A stretch of DNA of 64,000 nucleotides from Methylocystis sp. Lineage in GTDB: Bacteria > Pseudomonadota > Alphaproteobacteria > Rhizobiales > Beijerinckiaceae. The notes beneath the pieces were generated by a model. It saw nothing but the letters and a program-made list of their open reading frames with translations. It had not been told where the DNA came from and searched no databases. Below, piece by piece: positions 38,398-46,065 of this stretch (position 1 is the first letter of the stretch; every line of letters begins with the position of its first letter). A program made the translations under genes and the position numbers. The DNA lies in contig JACOUB010000007.1 in NCBI GenBank assembly GCA_016178015.1, positions 1 to 64,000 of the forward strand, read 5' to 3'.

Positions 38398-39954
38398 GTG
38401 CTCGAAATGAGTGAAATCACCGCCGAGATGATCGAACGTGGCCGCGGGGCCGACCCGAAGACGGCCACCCAGCGCCGCCAGCGCATCGCCACGGTCAGAC
38501 AGGCGCGCGAACGCCTCACCACCTCGGACACCGGCCATCGCGGCTGCGACCTCGAATTGCTGCGCGCTTACGCCGCCATGCGCATCAGTTCGGCGGTTTC
38601 GGCGACCGCCCTCATATCGATGGTGGCGCTGCTCTCTTTCTATTGGATCGAGAGCGTCGCCGTCGTCGTTTGGACGGTTCTGGCCTGCTCCAGTCTGATC
38701 TTGTGTTACGGCATGGCCAAGCGGCTGAACGCGCTCGAGGACACCCAGACAAATGTCGTCCACTGGCGCACCAAATTCGTCGTTTGCGAACTCGTTCACG
38801 GAGTCGCCTGGGCGGCGATGGCGCTGTTGTTGCTGCGCGTTGACGATCCAAACGCCAAGACTTTCGTGATGGCGATGCTGTTGTTGGCGGGGGCTTTCAA
38901 CGCCATGGTGACGGCGACCATCCCCACTGCTGTCTATGCCGCGATCGTCCCGATCTCTGTTGCGATCATCGCGTCTCTGCGCTTCAATGACTTGGCCGGC
39001 GCCAGCCTGGCGCTGCTCGCGCTGGTGTGCGCCGCGCAAGTCTTCTTCTTCAAGCTGGCCAGACGCTTCCATCAGATTTCGCTGGAGGGCCTGTTCTTTC
39101 GGGCGGACAAGAACGACCTCATTGCGGAGCTCGAGCAAGCCAAGGCCAATTCCGATGAAGCGCGCCGGCGCGCCGAAGAAGCCAATTTCGCCAAGTCGCG
39201 CTTCCTCGCCACGATGAGCCATGAGTTGCGCACGCCGCTCAACGCCATCCTCGGCTTTTCGGAAGTCTTGAAGGGCGAATTGTTCGGGACGCATCAGGTT
39301 GCCGCCTACAAGGACTATTCCAACGACATTCACGTGAGCGGCCAGCATCTGTTGACGCTCATCAACGAGATACTCGATCTCTCGCGCATCGAGGCCGGCC
39401 GCTATGAGTTGAAGGAGGAGAGCCTCTCGCTCGCCGACGTCGTTGAAGACTGCATGCGTTTGCTGGCGATCCGCGCGCAAAAGCGCGACATCAAGGTGGT
39501 CGAGACGATGGAGCAGGAGCTGCCGCGCATCTGGGCGGACGAACGCGCGGTGCGGCAGGTGACGCTCAATCTGCTCACCAATGCGATCAAGTTCACGCCG
39601 CAAGGCGGACAGGTGACGGTGAAGGTCGGCTGGACCAGCGCGGGAGGGCAATATCTTTCCATTCGCGATAACGGGCCAGGCATTCCCGAAAACGAGATCG
39701 CCCTCGTCATGTCTTCTTTCGGACGCGGCGCGCTGGCGCAGAAGAACGCCGACGAAGGCGCAGGCCTCGGCCTGCCGATCGTCAAAGGATTGATCGATCT
39801 GCATGGCGGCAGCTTCATCTTGAAGTCGAAAGTGCGCAGCGGCACCGAGGCGGTCGTGGTGTTTCCGCCGGAACGCGTCATGAACATTCTGCCCAAGCTC
39901 GATCCGGGCGGCGAGCGACACGCCATGGTCAAGGAGCGCCGTCCGGCGGCGTAA
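38398..39954 (+). CDS. Membrane-bound sensor histidine kinase
   Basis: 518 residues, GTG start at 38398 (an ATG follows three codons later). An N-terminal soluble part of about 55 residues precedes several membrane segments (about 60-215) with no obvious large sensor domain. A coiled-coil linker leads to a HisKA domain with phospho-acceptor H275 in TMSHELRTPLNAILGF, and a HATPase domain (NLLTNAIKFTPQGG, DNGPGIP, GAGLGLPIVKGLIDLHGG). It resembles the PleC/DivJ/PdhS group of alphaproteobacterial kinases in its H-box. No response regulator is adjacent, so its partner is unknown. Confidence 0.85.
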   Translation: MLEMSEITAEMIERGRGADPKTATQRRQRIATVRQARERLTTSDTGHRGCDLELLRAYAAMRISSAVSATALISMVALLSFYWIESVAVVVWTVLACSSLILCYGMAKRLNALEDTQTNVVHWRTKFVVCELVHGVAWAAMALLLLRVDDPNAKTFVMAMLLLAGAFNAMVTATIPTAVYAAIVPISVAIIASLRFNDLAGASLALLALVCAAQVFFFKLARRFHQISLEGLFFRADKNDLIAELEQAKANSDEARRRAEEANFAKSRFLATMSHELRTPLNAILGFSEVLKGELFGTHQVAAYKDYSNDIHVSGQHLLTLINEILDLSRIEAGRYELKEESLSLADVVEDCMRLLAIRAQKRDIKVVETMEQELPRIWADERAVRQVTLNLLTNAIKFTPQGGQVTVKVGWTSAGGQYLSIRDNGPGIPENEIALVMSSFGRGALAQKNADEGAGLGLPIVKGLIDLHGGSFILKSKVRSGTEAVVVFPPERVMNILPKLDPGGERHAMVKERRPAA

Positions 39955-39969
39955 CCGGCGGCGGCGCTC

Positions 39970-40758
39970 TCAGGGCGTCGTCGCGAGTACCAGCAGCACG
40001 ACGATTTCCGCCCCTTGCTGGGCCGCGCCCAGAACGTCGCCGGTCAAGCCGCCGATCTGGCGCTCGGCAAGTTTGGCGACCAAATAAGCCGCCGCCAGCG
40101 CGCCGGCGTCGGCCAGCATGATCTGCCCCAGCGAGGCGCCGGCGGCCAAGGGCAGCAGCGACAGGGCGGCGGCCAAGATGATTGCGGTCCGCAGCGCCTG
40201 CCCGAGCGGGCGCAGCGCGGCGTGGCCGGCGCCATCCGCGCGCGCCGGCGCCGAGATCATGATAGGCGCCAGCCCCGCCGTCCGCGACACCGCGCCGGCG
40301 ACGATGAGCGCCGCGACGCCGAGCAGCGTTCCGCGCTCGGCGATCGCCGCCAAGGCCGTCACACGCAAAATCAAGCTCAGCGCCAACGCCGCCGCGCCAT
40401 AAGAACCGAGCCGGCTGTCGCGCATGATCTCGAGTTTTTCCTCTTGCGTCGCGCCGCCGCCGAACCCGTCGATGACGTCCGCGAGGCCGTCCTCATGCAG
40501 CGCCCCGGTGACCGCCACCAGGGCCGCGATCGCGCAGGCCGCCGCCGGCAGAGCCGGAACCCCGGCGAGCCGCGCCAGCAGCAGCGCGCCGCCGCCGCAC
40601 GCGCCAAGAATCGTTCCCGCCACGGGAAGCGCCCGCACGGCGGTGCGGAAATCGGGCATGGCGTGGCCGTTGCGGCCGGCGCGCGCCGGCAGGCGCGAGT
40701 AGAAACGCAAGCAGGCGTCGAGGTCGTCGGCGAAGCGCGCGAACATGGCGTCCTTCAT
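39970..40758 (-). CDS. cobS: Adenosylcobinamide-GDP ribazoletransferase
   Basis: Inner-membrane enzyme joining adenosylcobinamide-GDP and alpha-ribazole in the last steps of cobalamin assembly. The 262 residues show FYSRLPARAG near the N-terminus, the catalytic-region motif LHEDGLADVIDGFGGG, MRDSRLGSYG, several hydrophobic helices and GGLTGDVLGAAQQ at the end. The start is the ATG at 40758. Its frequent divergent partner cobT is not present next to it. Confidence 0.93.
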   Translation of the reverse strand: MKDAMFARFADDLDACLRFYSRLPARAGRNGHAMPDFRTAVRALPVAGTILGACGGGALLLARLAGVPALPAAACAIAALVAVTGALHEDGLADVIDGFGGGATQEEKLEIMRDSRLGSYGAAALALSLILRVTALAAIAERGTLLGVAALIVAGAVSRTAGLAPIMISAPARADGAGHAALRPLGQALRTAIILAAALSLLPLAAGASLGQIMLADAGALAAAYLVAKLAERQIGGLTGDVLGAAQQGAEIVVLLVLATTP

Positions 40759-40794
40759 GAAGCGGCGCCGCCGATTTGTCGAGCGTCGCGAGCG

Positions 40795-41007
40795 TCAAGA
40801 GCGCCGCGTTCCGTGACGGCCGGCCTGGCCGGCATGCCCCGCGCTCAAGCAGCGCGCGGGTGGATCGCCAATCGTCGGGTCCCAGGCCGCCTTGCCGATG
40901 ACGTCGGGAAATTCGTTCAAGGAGAGCGGATTGATCGAATTGAACAGCGACCCGCCAATGACGGTTCCGCCGGCGGCGGCCTCGACAGTTTTGCCGGACT
41001 CCTTCAT
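40795..41007 (-). CDS. Small hypothetical protein, uncertain
   Basis: A 70-residue frame upstream of cobS on the same strand. The first two thirds look protein-like (EAAAGGTVIGGSLFNSINPL, then SLNEFPDVIGKAAWDP) with high-GC third codon positions; the tail is rich in Gly/Arg/His. I do not recognise a family and see no ribosome binding site. It could be the remnant of a longer gene. An opposing frame on the + strand (40892-41119) is less convincing. Confidence 0.35.
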   Translation of the reverse strand: MKESGKTVEAAAGGTVIGGSLFNSINPLSLNEFPDVIGKAAWDPTIGDPPARCLSAGHAGQAGRHGTRRS

Positions 41008-41150
41008 GTCGAATGGGACGCCGAGGCAGAATGCTCATCCGGGCTCGGATGCAGGCCGAGGCGAAAACCTTAGACGGCGGCCGGCGGAATGTAGCAAGTG
41101 TACCACAGCAAATTTTTAGTTGCCTTCAGGCGCCCCACTGTTGGTGGAAT

Positions 41151-41193
41151 CTGTCACGACTCTGTCATCGAGGCCCTGCAAGGCTCCTGTCAC
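41151..41193 (+). promoter_or_regulatory. Pho box (PhoB binding site) upstream of porin gene
   Basis: CTGTCAC at 41151 and CTGTCAT at 41162 form two 7-bp direct repeats with 11-bp spacing, the standard PHO box layout. A third half-site CTGTCAC stands at 41187. The site ends about 27-50 bp before the porin ATG (41220). Being upstream of a phosphate-selective porin gene supports it independently. It predicts induction by PhoR-PhoB on phosphate starvation. Confidence 0.85.
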
Positions 41194-41219
41194 TAGCTTA
41201 CTGGGTTGGGGGTTGTGCA

Positions 41220-42944
41220 ATGAAAATCCGAAACAAAAAACACGCTTTTGCGGCGATCGCCTTGGGGGCTTTTGTAACGTGTTCGGCCACCGCTGTGCGA
41301 GCGGACGACACGGCGGCCGAAATTCGCTTGCTCAAGGCCAGGCTGCAGCAGCTCGAGGCCAAGGTCGCCAAGCAGGAGCGCGAGCAGAAGGCCAACGTCC
41401 ACAACGCCGCCGCGCCGCCGGCGCTGGTATGTAAGGACGGCCCCTGCCCGACGCCGCCGCCGCCGCCGCCTCCCGTTTTTGTCAGCTTCAAGAATGGGCT
41501 GTTCGTCGAGACGCTGGACCACGCTTTCAGCTTCAAGATCGGCGGCCGCCTACAGGTTGACGGCGGGGGCAGCTCGCAACCCGAGCTGGGCAAGTCTGGC
41601 AACGCCGGCATTCGCCGCGCCCGCCTCGAGGTCGAAGGCAAGGCGTTCTCATTTTGGCTTTACAAGCTTCAATACGACTTCACCGGAAGCACCGTCACCG
41701 GCACTGTGCAAGGCGGCATCCGCGACGCGTGGATTGCGCTGAAGCACCCCTACCTTGACTTCATCCCTTACGCGACTGACCCCCTCACTCTGCAGGTGGG
41801 CAACTCCAAGGAGCCCCAGGGGCTCGAGACAGTGACGTCGAATAAATACAGCACCTTCATAGAGCGGGCGATGGTCAGCGATGCGCTGGCGCCTTCTCGC
41901 CACGTCGGTTTCGCGGCGATCGCCCACGGGAAAGACTGGAGCGTCAAGGGCGGCATATATACGACGAGCCCGGAAGACAGAGCTCTGGCGCCGGTTGCCG
42001 GAATACCAGTTCCGTTTGGCATACCGCCGACGGCAGGCTGGGTGGCGACGGGCGGCGGCCAATACTTCGATCTCACTGGCCGCGCCACTTATGCTCCTAT
42101 CAAGACCGAAGACGCCTTCCTGCATCTGGGCGGCTCGATCCGCTATCACCGGCCCAACGACTCCATCGCCGCCACAGATCCAATTAGCCTAGCGCCGGGA
42201 AACAACATCAGGTCGGAAGCCAACATCCTCGGCGAAGGCCTGCTCGGCACCCCGGACCTCTCTTGCGGACTGGTGCCTTCGCCCAATGGAGCCGTCGGAG
42301 CGGCGCTCGTGGCGGGGAAATGCGTCAAGGACGCTCTATTTTACGGCGCCGAGCTTTCCACCGCTTACGGGCCTTTCTCCATGCAAGCGGAGTATCTCGG
42401 CGCCCACTATGATCGAAACCTCTTCAATCTCGCGTTCGCCAGGCGCAGCGGCGTCTTTGCTCCGGGAGGCGCGTCCCACGATTTCAACGGCTACTATGTC
42501 TACGGCACGGTGTTCCTGACCGGAGAGACGCGAGCCTCGTCCTATAAGGTGCACCCGCTGGACGGCGCGATATTCGAACAGGTCAAGATCCTGCACCCCT
42601 TCAGCGCGGGCGGTTGGGGCGCGTGGGAGGTGGGCGCGAGGTTCAGCGTCCTCAATTTGAACAGTTCTCCCATCACCGGGGCGCCATACAGCAATATCCT
42701 TTTCAACGCCTCGGGCGGCGCCCCCGTCGCAGTCCGCCCCGTTTTCGTCGCCCTCGCCAATAGCGGCGTCGTCGGGGGCAGGGAAGAGAACCTGACCGTC
42801 GGCCTCAACTGGTATCCCGACAAAGGCGTCCGCTTCATGGCGAACTGGGTCAGGGTGATGAACTTGTCGGCGCCGTTCGCCCAGCCTTTCGTCAACGGCG
42901 CGCATCCCAATATTTTCCTGATGCGGGCCCAGGTCGACTGGTAA
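41220..42944 (+). CDS. OprO/OprP-family phosphate-selective porin
   Basis: 574-residue outer-membrane channel. It has a signal peptide (residues 1-27, ending AVRA before DDTA), then a short coiled coil (about AEIRLLKARLQQLEAKVAKQ), a Cys-containing proline-run linker (PPPPPPP near residue 85), and a beta-barrel domain (FKIGGRLQVDGG, GIRRARLEVEGKAF onward) ending in RAQVDW with a terminal aromatic. Proteins of this family take up phosphate or polyphosphate. The Pho box upstream supports that here. A strong terminator follows. Confidence 0.88.
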   Translation: MKIRNKKHAFAAIALGAFVTCSATAVRADDTAAEIRLLKARLQQLEAKVAKQEREQKANVHNAAAPPALVCKDGPCPTPPPPPPPVFVSFKNGLFVETLDHAFSFKIGGRLQVDGGGSSQPELGKSGNAGIRRARLEVEGKAFSFWLYKLQYDFTGSTVTGTVQGGIRDAWIALKHPYLDFIPYATDPLTLQVGNSKEPQGLETVTSNKYSTFIERAMVSDALAPSRHVGFAAIAHGKDWSVKGGIYTTSPEDRALAPVAGIPVPFGIPPTAGWVATGGGQYFDLTGRATYAPIKTEDAFLHLGGSIRYHRPNDSIAATDPISLAPGNNIRSEANILGEGLLGTPDLSCGLVPSPNGAVGAALVAGKCVKDALFYGAELSTAYGPFSMQAEYLGAHYDRNLFNLAFARRSGVFAPGGASHDFNGYYVYGTVFLTGETRASSYKVHPLDGAIFEQVKILHPFSAGGWGAWEVGARFSVLNLNSSPITGAPYSNILFNASGGAPVAVRPVFVALANSGVVGGREENLTVGLNWYPDKGVRFMANWVRVMNLSAPFAQPFVNGAHPNIFLMRAQVDW

Positions 42945-42983
42945 AAGTCCGCCCCGCGCCAGACGCTCTTCAACCGACGCCTA

Positions 42984-43016
42984 CCCGCCCCGAGACTGCT
43001 CCGGGGCGGGTTTTTT
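42984..43016 (+). terminator. Rho-independent terminator after the porin gene
   Basis: Nine-bp GC-only stem CCCGCCCCG / CGGGGCGGG followed directly by six T. It begins 40 bp after the porin stop. The rest of the 303-bp gap up to the folate gene holds only a weak inverted GGTCC/GGACC element near 43203-43243 and no gene that I can support. Confidence 0.93.
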
Positions 43017-43247
43017 GTGCGGCGCGCGGGTTTGCGCCGCCCACGGGACTTGAGCAAAGGCGGCGAATTGTCGCTGAAGCTCTGGCCCCGCATGCGTCGG
43101 CTGGCCTCGGGCCTCCTCCAGGCTGTCGGCGACGGCGCAGCGCCCCACCCAAACAATATTGTGCATTACGGCGCCACATGTCCGCGCAATCCCCGTAAGC
43201 CTTGCGGTCCAAGGGCGGCGCCGGACCGCGAGGCTTCGGCTCGCATT

Positions 43248-43859
43248 TCACCGAAAGACGATCAGCTCTCTCTCCGTCAACACAAAATCGAGTTTCTCAT
43301 CGTGCGGCCCGGTCGGGACCGCATCCGCTTCCTGGCAGGCAAAAGCCAGCCCGATCGCGACCACGCTTTTGCGGGCGCGCAACGCGCCGAGCGTCGCGTC
43401 GTAGATGCCGCCGCCGTAGCCCAGCCGATGGCCCCCGCGCTCGAAAGCGGCGAGCGGCGCAAACAGAATGTCCGGTTCGCGGGCCGGCTTGTCGCCTGCC
43501 GGCTCGGACAGGCCGAAGCGGCCCTTCACCAGCTCGTCGCCCGGCGCAAAGGTGCGAAAAATCAGCGGCTGTTTCACGGCGGTCATCACCGGCAGGGCGG
43601 TGGCGATTCCTTTGGCGGCGAGCGCGTCGAGAAGAGGACGGGTGTTCAATTCGCTGCGGATAGGCCAATAGACGGAGACGACCGGGGCGTTCATCCGCTC
43701 TCTCGCCATGATCTCTTCGACGAGCGCAACCCCTCGCTCGCTGGCGCGCGCCGCGGCTTCGTGCGCCTCGTGCGGGGAGACGAGATCGCGGCGGCTGAGC
43801 GAATGGCGGCGCAGCGCCGACTTGCTGGCCGCGAGACGTTCCGCGTCGGCGAGGGTCAT
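43248..43859 (-). CDS. fau: 5-formyltetrahydrofolate cyclo-ligase
   Basis: ATP-dependent conversion of 5-formyl-THF to 5,10-methenyl-THF (ygfA in E. coli). At 203 residues it has the N-terminal RRHSLSRRDL region, VVSVYWPIRSELNT, and the signature GGHRLGYGGGIYDATL. It lies just downstream of the 6S RNA gene, the classic ssrS-ygfA pairing. Its ATG overlaps the stop of a 14-codon leader ORF made of a 15-bp tandem repeat. I see no Shine-Dalgarno sequence of its own. Confidence 0.93.
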   Translation of the reverse strand: MTLADAERLAASKSALRRHSLSRRDLVSPHEAHEAAARASERGVALVEEIMARERMNAPVVSVYWPIRSELNTRPLLDALAAKGIATALPVMTAVKQPLIFRTFAPGDELVKGRFGLSEPAGDKPAREPDILFAPLAAFERGGHRLGYGGGIYDATLGALRARKSVVAIGLAFACQEADAVPTGPHDEKLDFVLTERELIVFR

Positions 43860-43900
43860 GCAAGAATCATGAATGCAGGAGTCATGAATGCAGGAGTCAT
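43856..43900 (-). CDS. Possible 14-residue leader ORF upstream of fau
   Basis: Reads MTPAFMTPAFMILA and stops in a TGA that overlaps the fau ATG as ATGA. It consists almost wholly of the 15-bp tandem repeat at 43868-43905. Function is inferred only: ribosomes ending here could re-start on fau. No ribosome binding site is evident before it, so it may be chance. Confidence 0.35.
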   Translation of the reverse strand: MTPAFMTPAFMILA

Positions 43901-43905
43901 GAATG
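43868..43905. repeat. 15-bp tandem repeat (2.5 copies)
   Basis: Unit CATGAATGCAGGAGT at 43868-43882 and 43883-43897, followed by a partial copy CATGAATG. It lies between the 6S RNA 3' end and fau. Copy number could vary by slippage in steps that keep frame. Confidence 0.9.
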
Positions 43906-43927
43906 AGCAAATCGTCGCAACGGGCAA

Positions 43928-44088
43928 GGTGCGGGCCGCGCAAGCCGTGGGACGACCGATCCCGGGAACCTACAACGTAGGTGGGCGCCGTGTGACCAAG
44001 CCCACGGGCGAGGTCGGGGACAGCTCCCTTGGAGATCGATAAGCCCCGGGGAATTAGGTCCGACACGCACCCCGCAGCGCCGCGCCCG
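43928..44088 (-). ncRNA. ssrS: 6S RNA
   Basis: Regulatory RNA that binds RNA polymerase holoenzyme by mimicking an open promoter. On the minus strand the RNA has closing arms GCGGGC and GCCCGC. Conserved blocks are CCTAATTCCCCGGGGCTTAT, AAGGGAGCTGTCCCCGACCT and CCCACCTACGTTGTAGGTTC, like Hyphomicrobiales 6S RNAs as I recall them. A -10-like TACATT sits at 44095-44090. It is followed by fau, as in most Proteobacteria. Ends are estimated. Confidence 0.85.
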
Positions 44089-44298
44089 CAATGTAGCCCC
44101 GGGCTCGTTCGAACGCCAGCGGCGCGTGACCAACCGCCGCCGCGCCATCAGGGGTTGGCGCCAAAAACCGGGAGAAACAGTGAGCGAGAATTGTATCGCG
44201 CGCCATGTTTATTCGGGCTTTGCGTCTGTAAACCAATTTATAAAATCTTTCCCAAGTAGATCGTGATGGTTGTCGCAGCAGATATAGAGGCATTTCAA

Positions 44299-44327
44299 TT
44301 GGTGCTTGTGTCAGAATGTGTTATATA
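44299..44327 (+). promoter_or_regulatory. Sigma-70-like promoter for the NTase pair
   Basis: TTGGTG at 44299-44304 and TATATA at 44322-44327 with a 17-bp spacer, in a locally AT-rich stretch 55 bp before the small gene at 44382. Prediction by eye only. Confidence 0.5.
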
Positions 44328-44381
44328 CATTGCCAATGTTTGAGAAAGCGCTTCTCTCGCTTGCAAGAGGCACGATACGCG

Positions 44382-44585
44382 ATGGACAGGAAAACGAGAT
44401 TTCAGATCAGGCGCTACGAAAGCTTGGAAGCCATGAAGGCCGACGAGTACGCGTACTGGCGACAGCGGCCCGATCATGAACGCATCGCCGCTGTCTCCGA
44501 AATTACCAGCGAGGCTTACGGCCTGAAGGATTTGCGCCCCGATGTACCGAGACTTCAAAGAACTCTTGTCCATCTTCAACGATAA
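44382..44585 (+). CDS. Small hypothetical protein paired with a nucleotidyltransferase gene
   Basis: 67 residues, charged and mostly helical (MDRKTRFQIRRYESLEAMKA; DEYAYWRQRPDHERIAAVSE), no Cys, no membrane segment. The ATG at 44382 is the first reasonable start. It overlaps the downstream nucleotidyltransferase gene by 44 bp, so the two are probably made together. I do not recognise a characterised function. The pairing suggests an antitoxin or accessory partner, which is inference. Confidence 0.65.
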   Translation: MDRKTRFQIRRYESLEAMKADEYAYWRQRPDHERIAAVSEITSEAYGLKDLRPDVPRLQRTLVHLQR

Positions 44586-45060
44586 CAAGGTCAAATATCT
44601 TGTCGTGGGCGGCTACGCCGTTTCTTTCCATGCCCAGCCGCGGGCGACCAGGGACTTGGATATTCTGATCAAGCCGGACGCCGAAAATGCGGCGGCGGTT
44701 TATGCGGCGCTGACAGAATTTGGAGCGCCGCTCGAAGGACTGAGGCCGGAGGATTTTATCGAACGGGGCAAGTTCTTCCGCATGGGAACGCCGCCGGTCA
44801 TGGTGGACATTCTGCCGGAAATCAGTGGGGTCGATTTCGACCGCGCATGGCGACGGCGGGTCGGGGTCACGATTGACGCCGGGGCGGGGTTGAAGGCGCA
44901 ATTCATTTCCGACGCCGATTTGATTGTTGCGAAACTGGCGGCGGGGCGGCCCCAAGACCTCGCCGACGTGGACGCGCTCCATAAGGCCAAAGGCGCCGAC
45001 AAGGGCGGCGGCAAACCGAGGCGCGGCAAGGCGGCGAAAAATATCCCGCCGGAGCCCTGA
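44542..45060 (+). CDS. Nucleotidyltransferase-fold protein (DUF6036-like)
   Basis: 172 residues. The N-terminal half has the polymerase-beta-type NTase core: VGGYAVSFHAQPRATRDLDI, with the GG loop and the DLDI aspartates, and a possible third acidic residue in VMVDILPE. The C-terminal part is basic and low-complexity (KGGGKPRRGKAAKN). Related NTases occur in AbiEii-like and MNT toxin-antitoxin systems, but this family's role is not established. It overlaps a small upstream gene. Confidence 0.72.
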   Translation: MYRDFKELLSIFNDNKVKYLVVGGYAVSFHAQPRATRDLDILIKPDAENAAAVYAALTEFGAPLEGLRPEDFIERGKFFRMGTPPVMVDILPEISGVDFDRAWRRRVGVTIDAGAGLKAQFISDADLIVAKLAAGRPQDLADVDALHKAKGADKGGGKPRRGKAAKNIPPEP

Positions 45061-45166
45061 CCTCTTCTCTGCTTTGGAGCGCCTTCGGCCAGGAGCGTTC
45101 CGCGCCCCTCGCCTGCGCCTTCATCGTGATCAAATCCGTCCCCACGGCCAATATCAAAAAGTAGGA

Positions 45167-45317
45167 GCAGGTTCTTGTCGAAAAAGTCTGTCAACTTTTT
45201 CGCAACCTGCTCTAGAGCATTTTCCGCCGAAGTGGACGCCGGTTCGGCGAAGAAAATGCGTCAATACAAAATTCTAGAGCTTTTTCATGTTTCCATGAAA
45301 CATGAAAAAGCTCTAGA
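45167..45317. repeat. Composite palindromic repeat, copy 3, with an AGCAGGT hairpin
   Basis: Three modules in a row. The first is the hairpin AGCAGGTT...AACCTGCT with arms GAAAAAGT/ACTTTTTC (45167-45211), as at 6711-6757. The second is AGAGCATTTTCCGCCGAAGT then GGACGCCGGTTCGGCGAAGA then AAATGCG. The third is the hairpin TCTAGAGCTTTTTCATGTTT ... GAAAAAGCTCTAGA (45273-45317). The last CTA is the stop of the methyltransferase gene on the minus strand. Confidence 0.88.
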
Positions 45318-46065
45318 CCGCCGCCTGTTCTATCGCCTCGTCGTAGACCGTTTCGCCCGCTAACAGGGCGCCGCCCCGGGGCAAGCTTGCCCCTCGAATG
45401 CGTTCGATCCGCGTCAGGGTGAACAGACCGAGCGGCGGCAACAGGCGCCGTTCGATCAGCAGCATGTCGACGCGCGCGTCGATCCAGTCGCCGATAACGG
45501 CCCAAGGAAATTTCGGCCGCCAGCCGAGCTTGGTGGCGACCCGGCGGCCAATCCACGATTCTACCGCGGTGAGGGGGCTGTCCTGGGCGCTGACGTGATT
45601 GACCAGGACGATTTCGCCGCCCGGCCGCACGACGCGCGCCAGTTCATCCAGCGTCGCCTGCGGTTGCGCGACCACGGTGAGCATGTAGGGCGCGACGACG
45701 CAGGCGAAGGCGGCGTCGGGAAAAGCCAGCCTTGTCGCATCCATACGGCCGAGACCGACGACATGGGCGAGGCGCTGGCGGGCCACCCGCCCGGCGGCGC
45801 GGCGCAGCATGGGCTCCGACAGATCCGCGCCGAAAACGCGCGTATGGTCCTCGAACATCGGCAGTTCCAGCCCGGTGCCGACGCCGATGTCCAAAATGAG
45901 CCCGTCGGCGCTCGAGGCGACCGAAGCCGCCGCGCGCCGTCCCGGCCGCAACAGCGTAGCGAACAGCAGGTCATAAATCGGCGCCCAGCGGGCGTAAGCC
46001 TCTTCTACGGAGCAATTGTCCAGAGCGCGCTCGCAAGCGCAGCGGGTCTCGCGGGTTTCGCTCAT
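45313..46065 (-). CDS. PmtA-like SAM methyltransferase (probable phosphatidylethanolamine N-methyltransferase)
   Basis: 250 residues with a class I SAM fold: [20 protein letters not shown] opens the domain as in Rhodobacter-type PmtA, followed by [15 protein letters not shown] (SAM loop), [13 protein letters not shown] and [15 protein letters not shown]. PmtA enzymes make phosphatidylcholine by methylating phosphatidylethanolamine. A quinone-pathway or other small-molecule methyltransferase is possible. The ATG overlaps the mnmA stop by 4 bp. The TAG stop belongs to the neighbouring repeat. Confidence 0.72.
   Translation of the reverse strand: MSETRETRCACERALDNCSVEEAYARWAPIYDLLFATLLRPGRRAAASVASSADGLILDIGVGTGLELPMFEDHTRVFGADLSEPMLRRAAGRVARQRLAHVVGLGRMDATRLAFPDAAFACVVAPYMLTVVAQPQATLDELARVVRPGGEIVLVNHVSAQDSPLTAVESWIGRRVATKLGWRPKFPWAVIGDWIDARVDMLLIERRLLPPLGLFTLTRIERIRGASLPRGGALLAGETVYDEAIEQAAV

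Noticed and set aside
40759-41219. Cobalamin riboswitch upstream of cobS or of the porin gene
   Set aside because: I could not find the conserved B12-box words in either orientation; the Pho box explains the porin side.
42981-43166. 61-codon minus-strand frame (MHNIVWVGRC...) between the porin and fau genes
   Set aside because: It overlaps the porin terminator and has no ribosome binding site; the evidence is too thin to call it.
43868-43905. Short direct repeats as a CRISPR array
   Set aside because: The units are 15 bp and abut without spacers: a simple tandem repeat.
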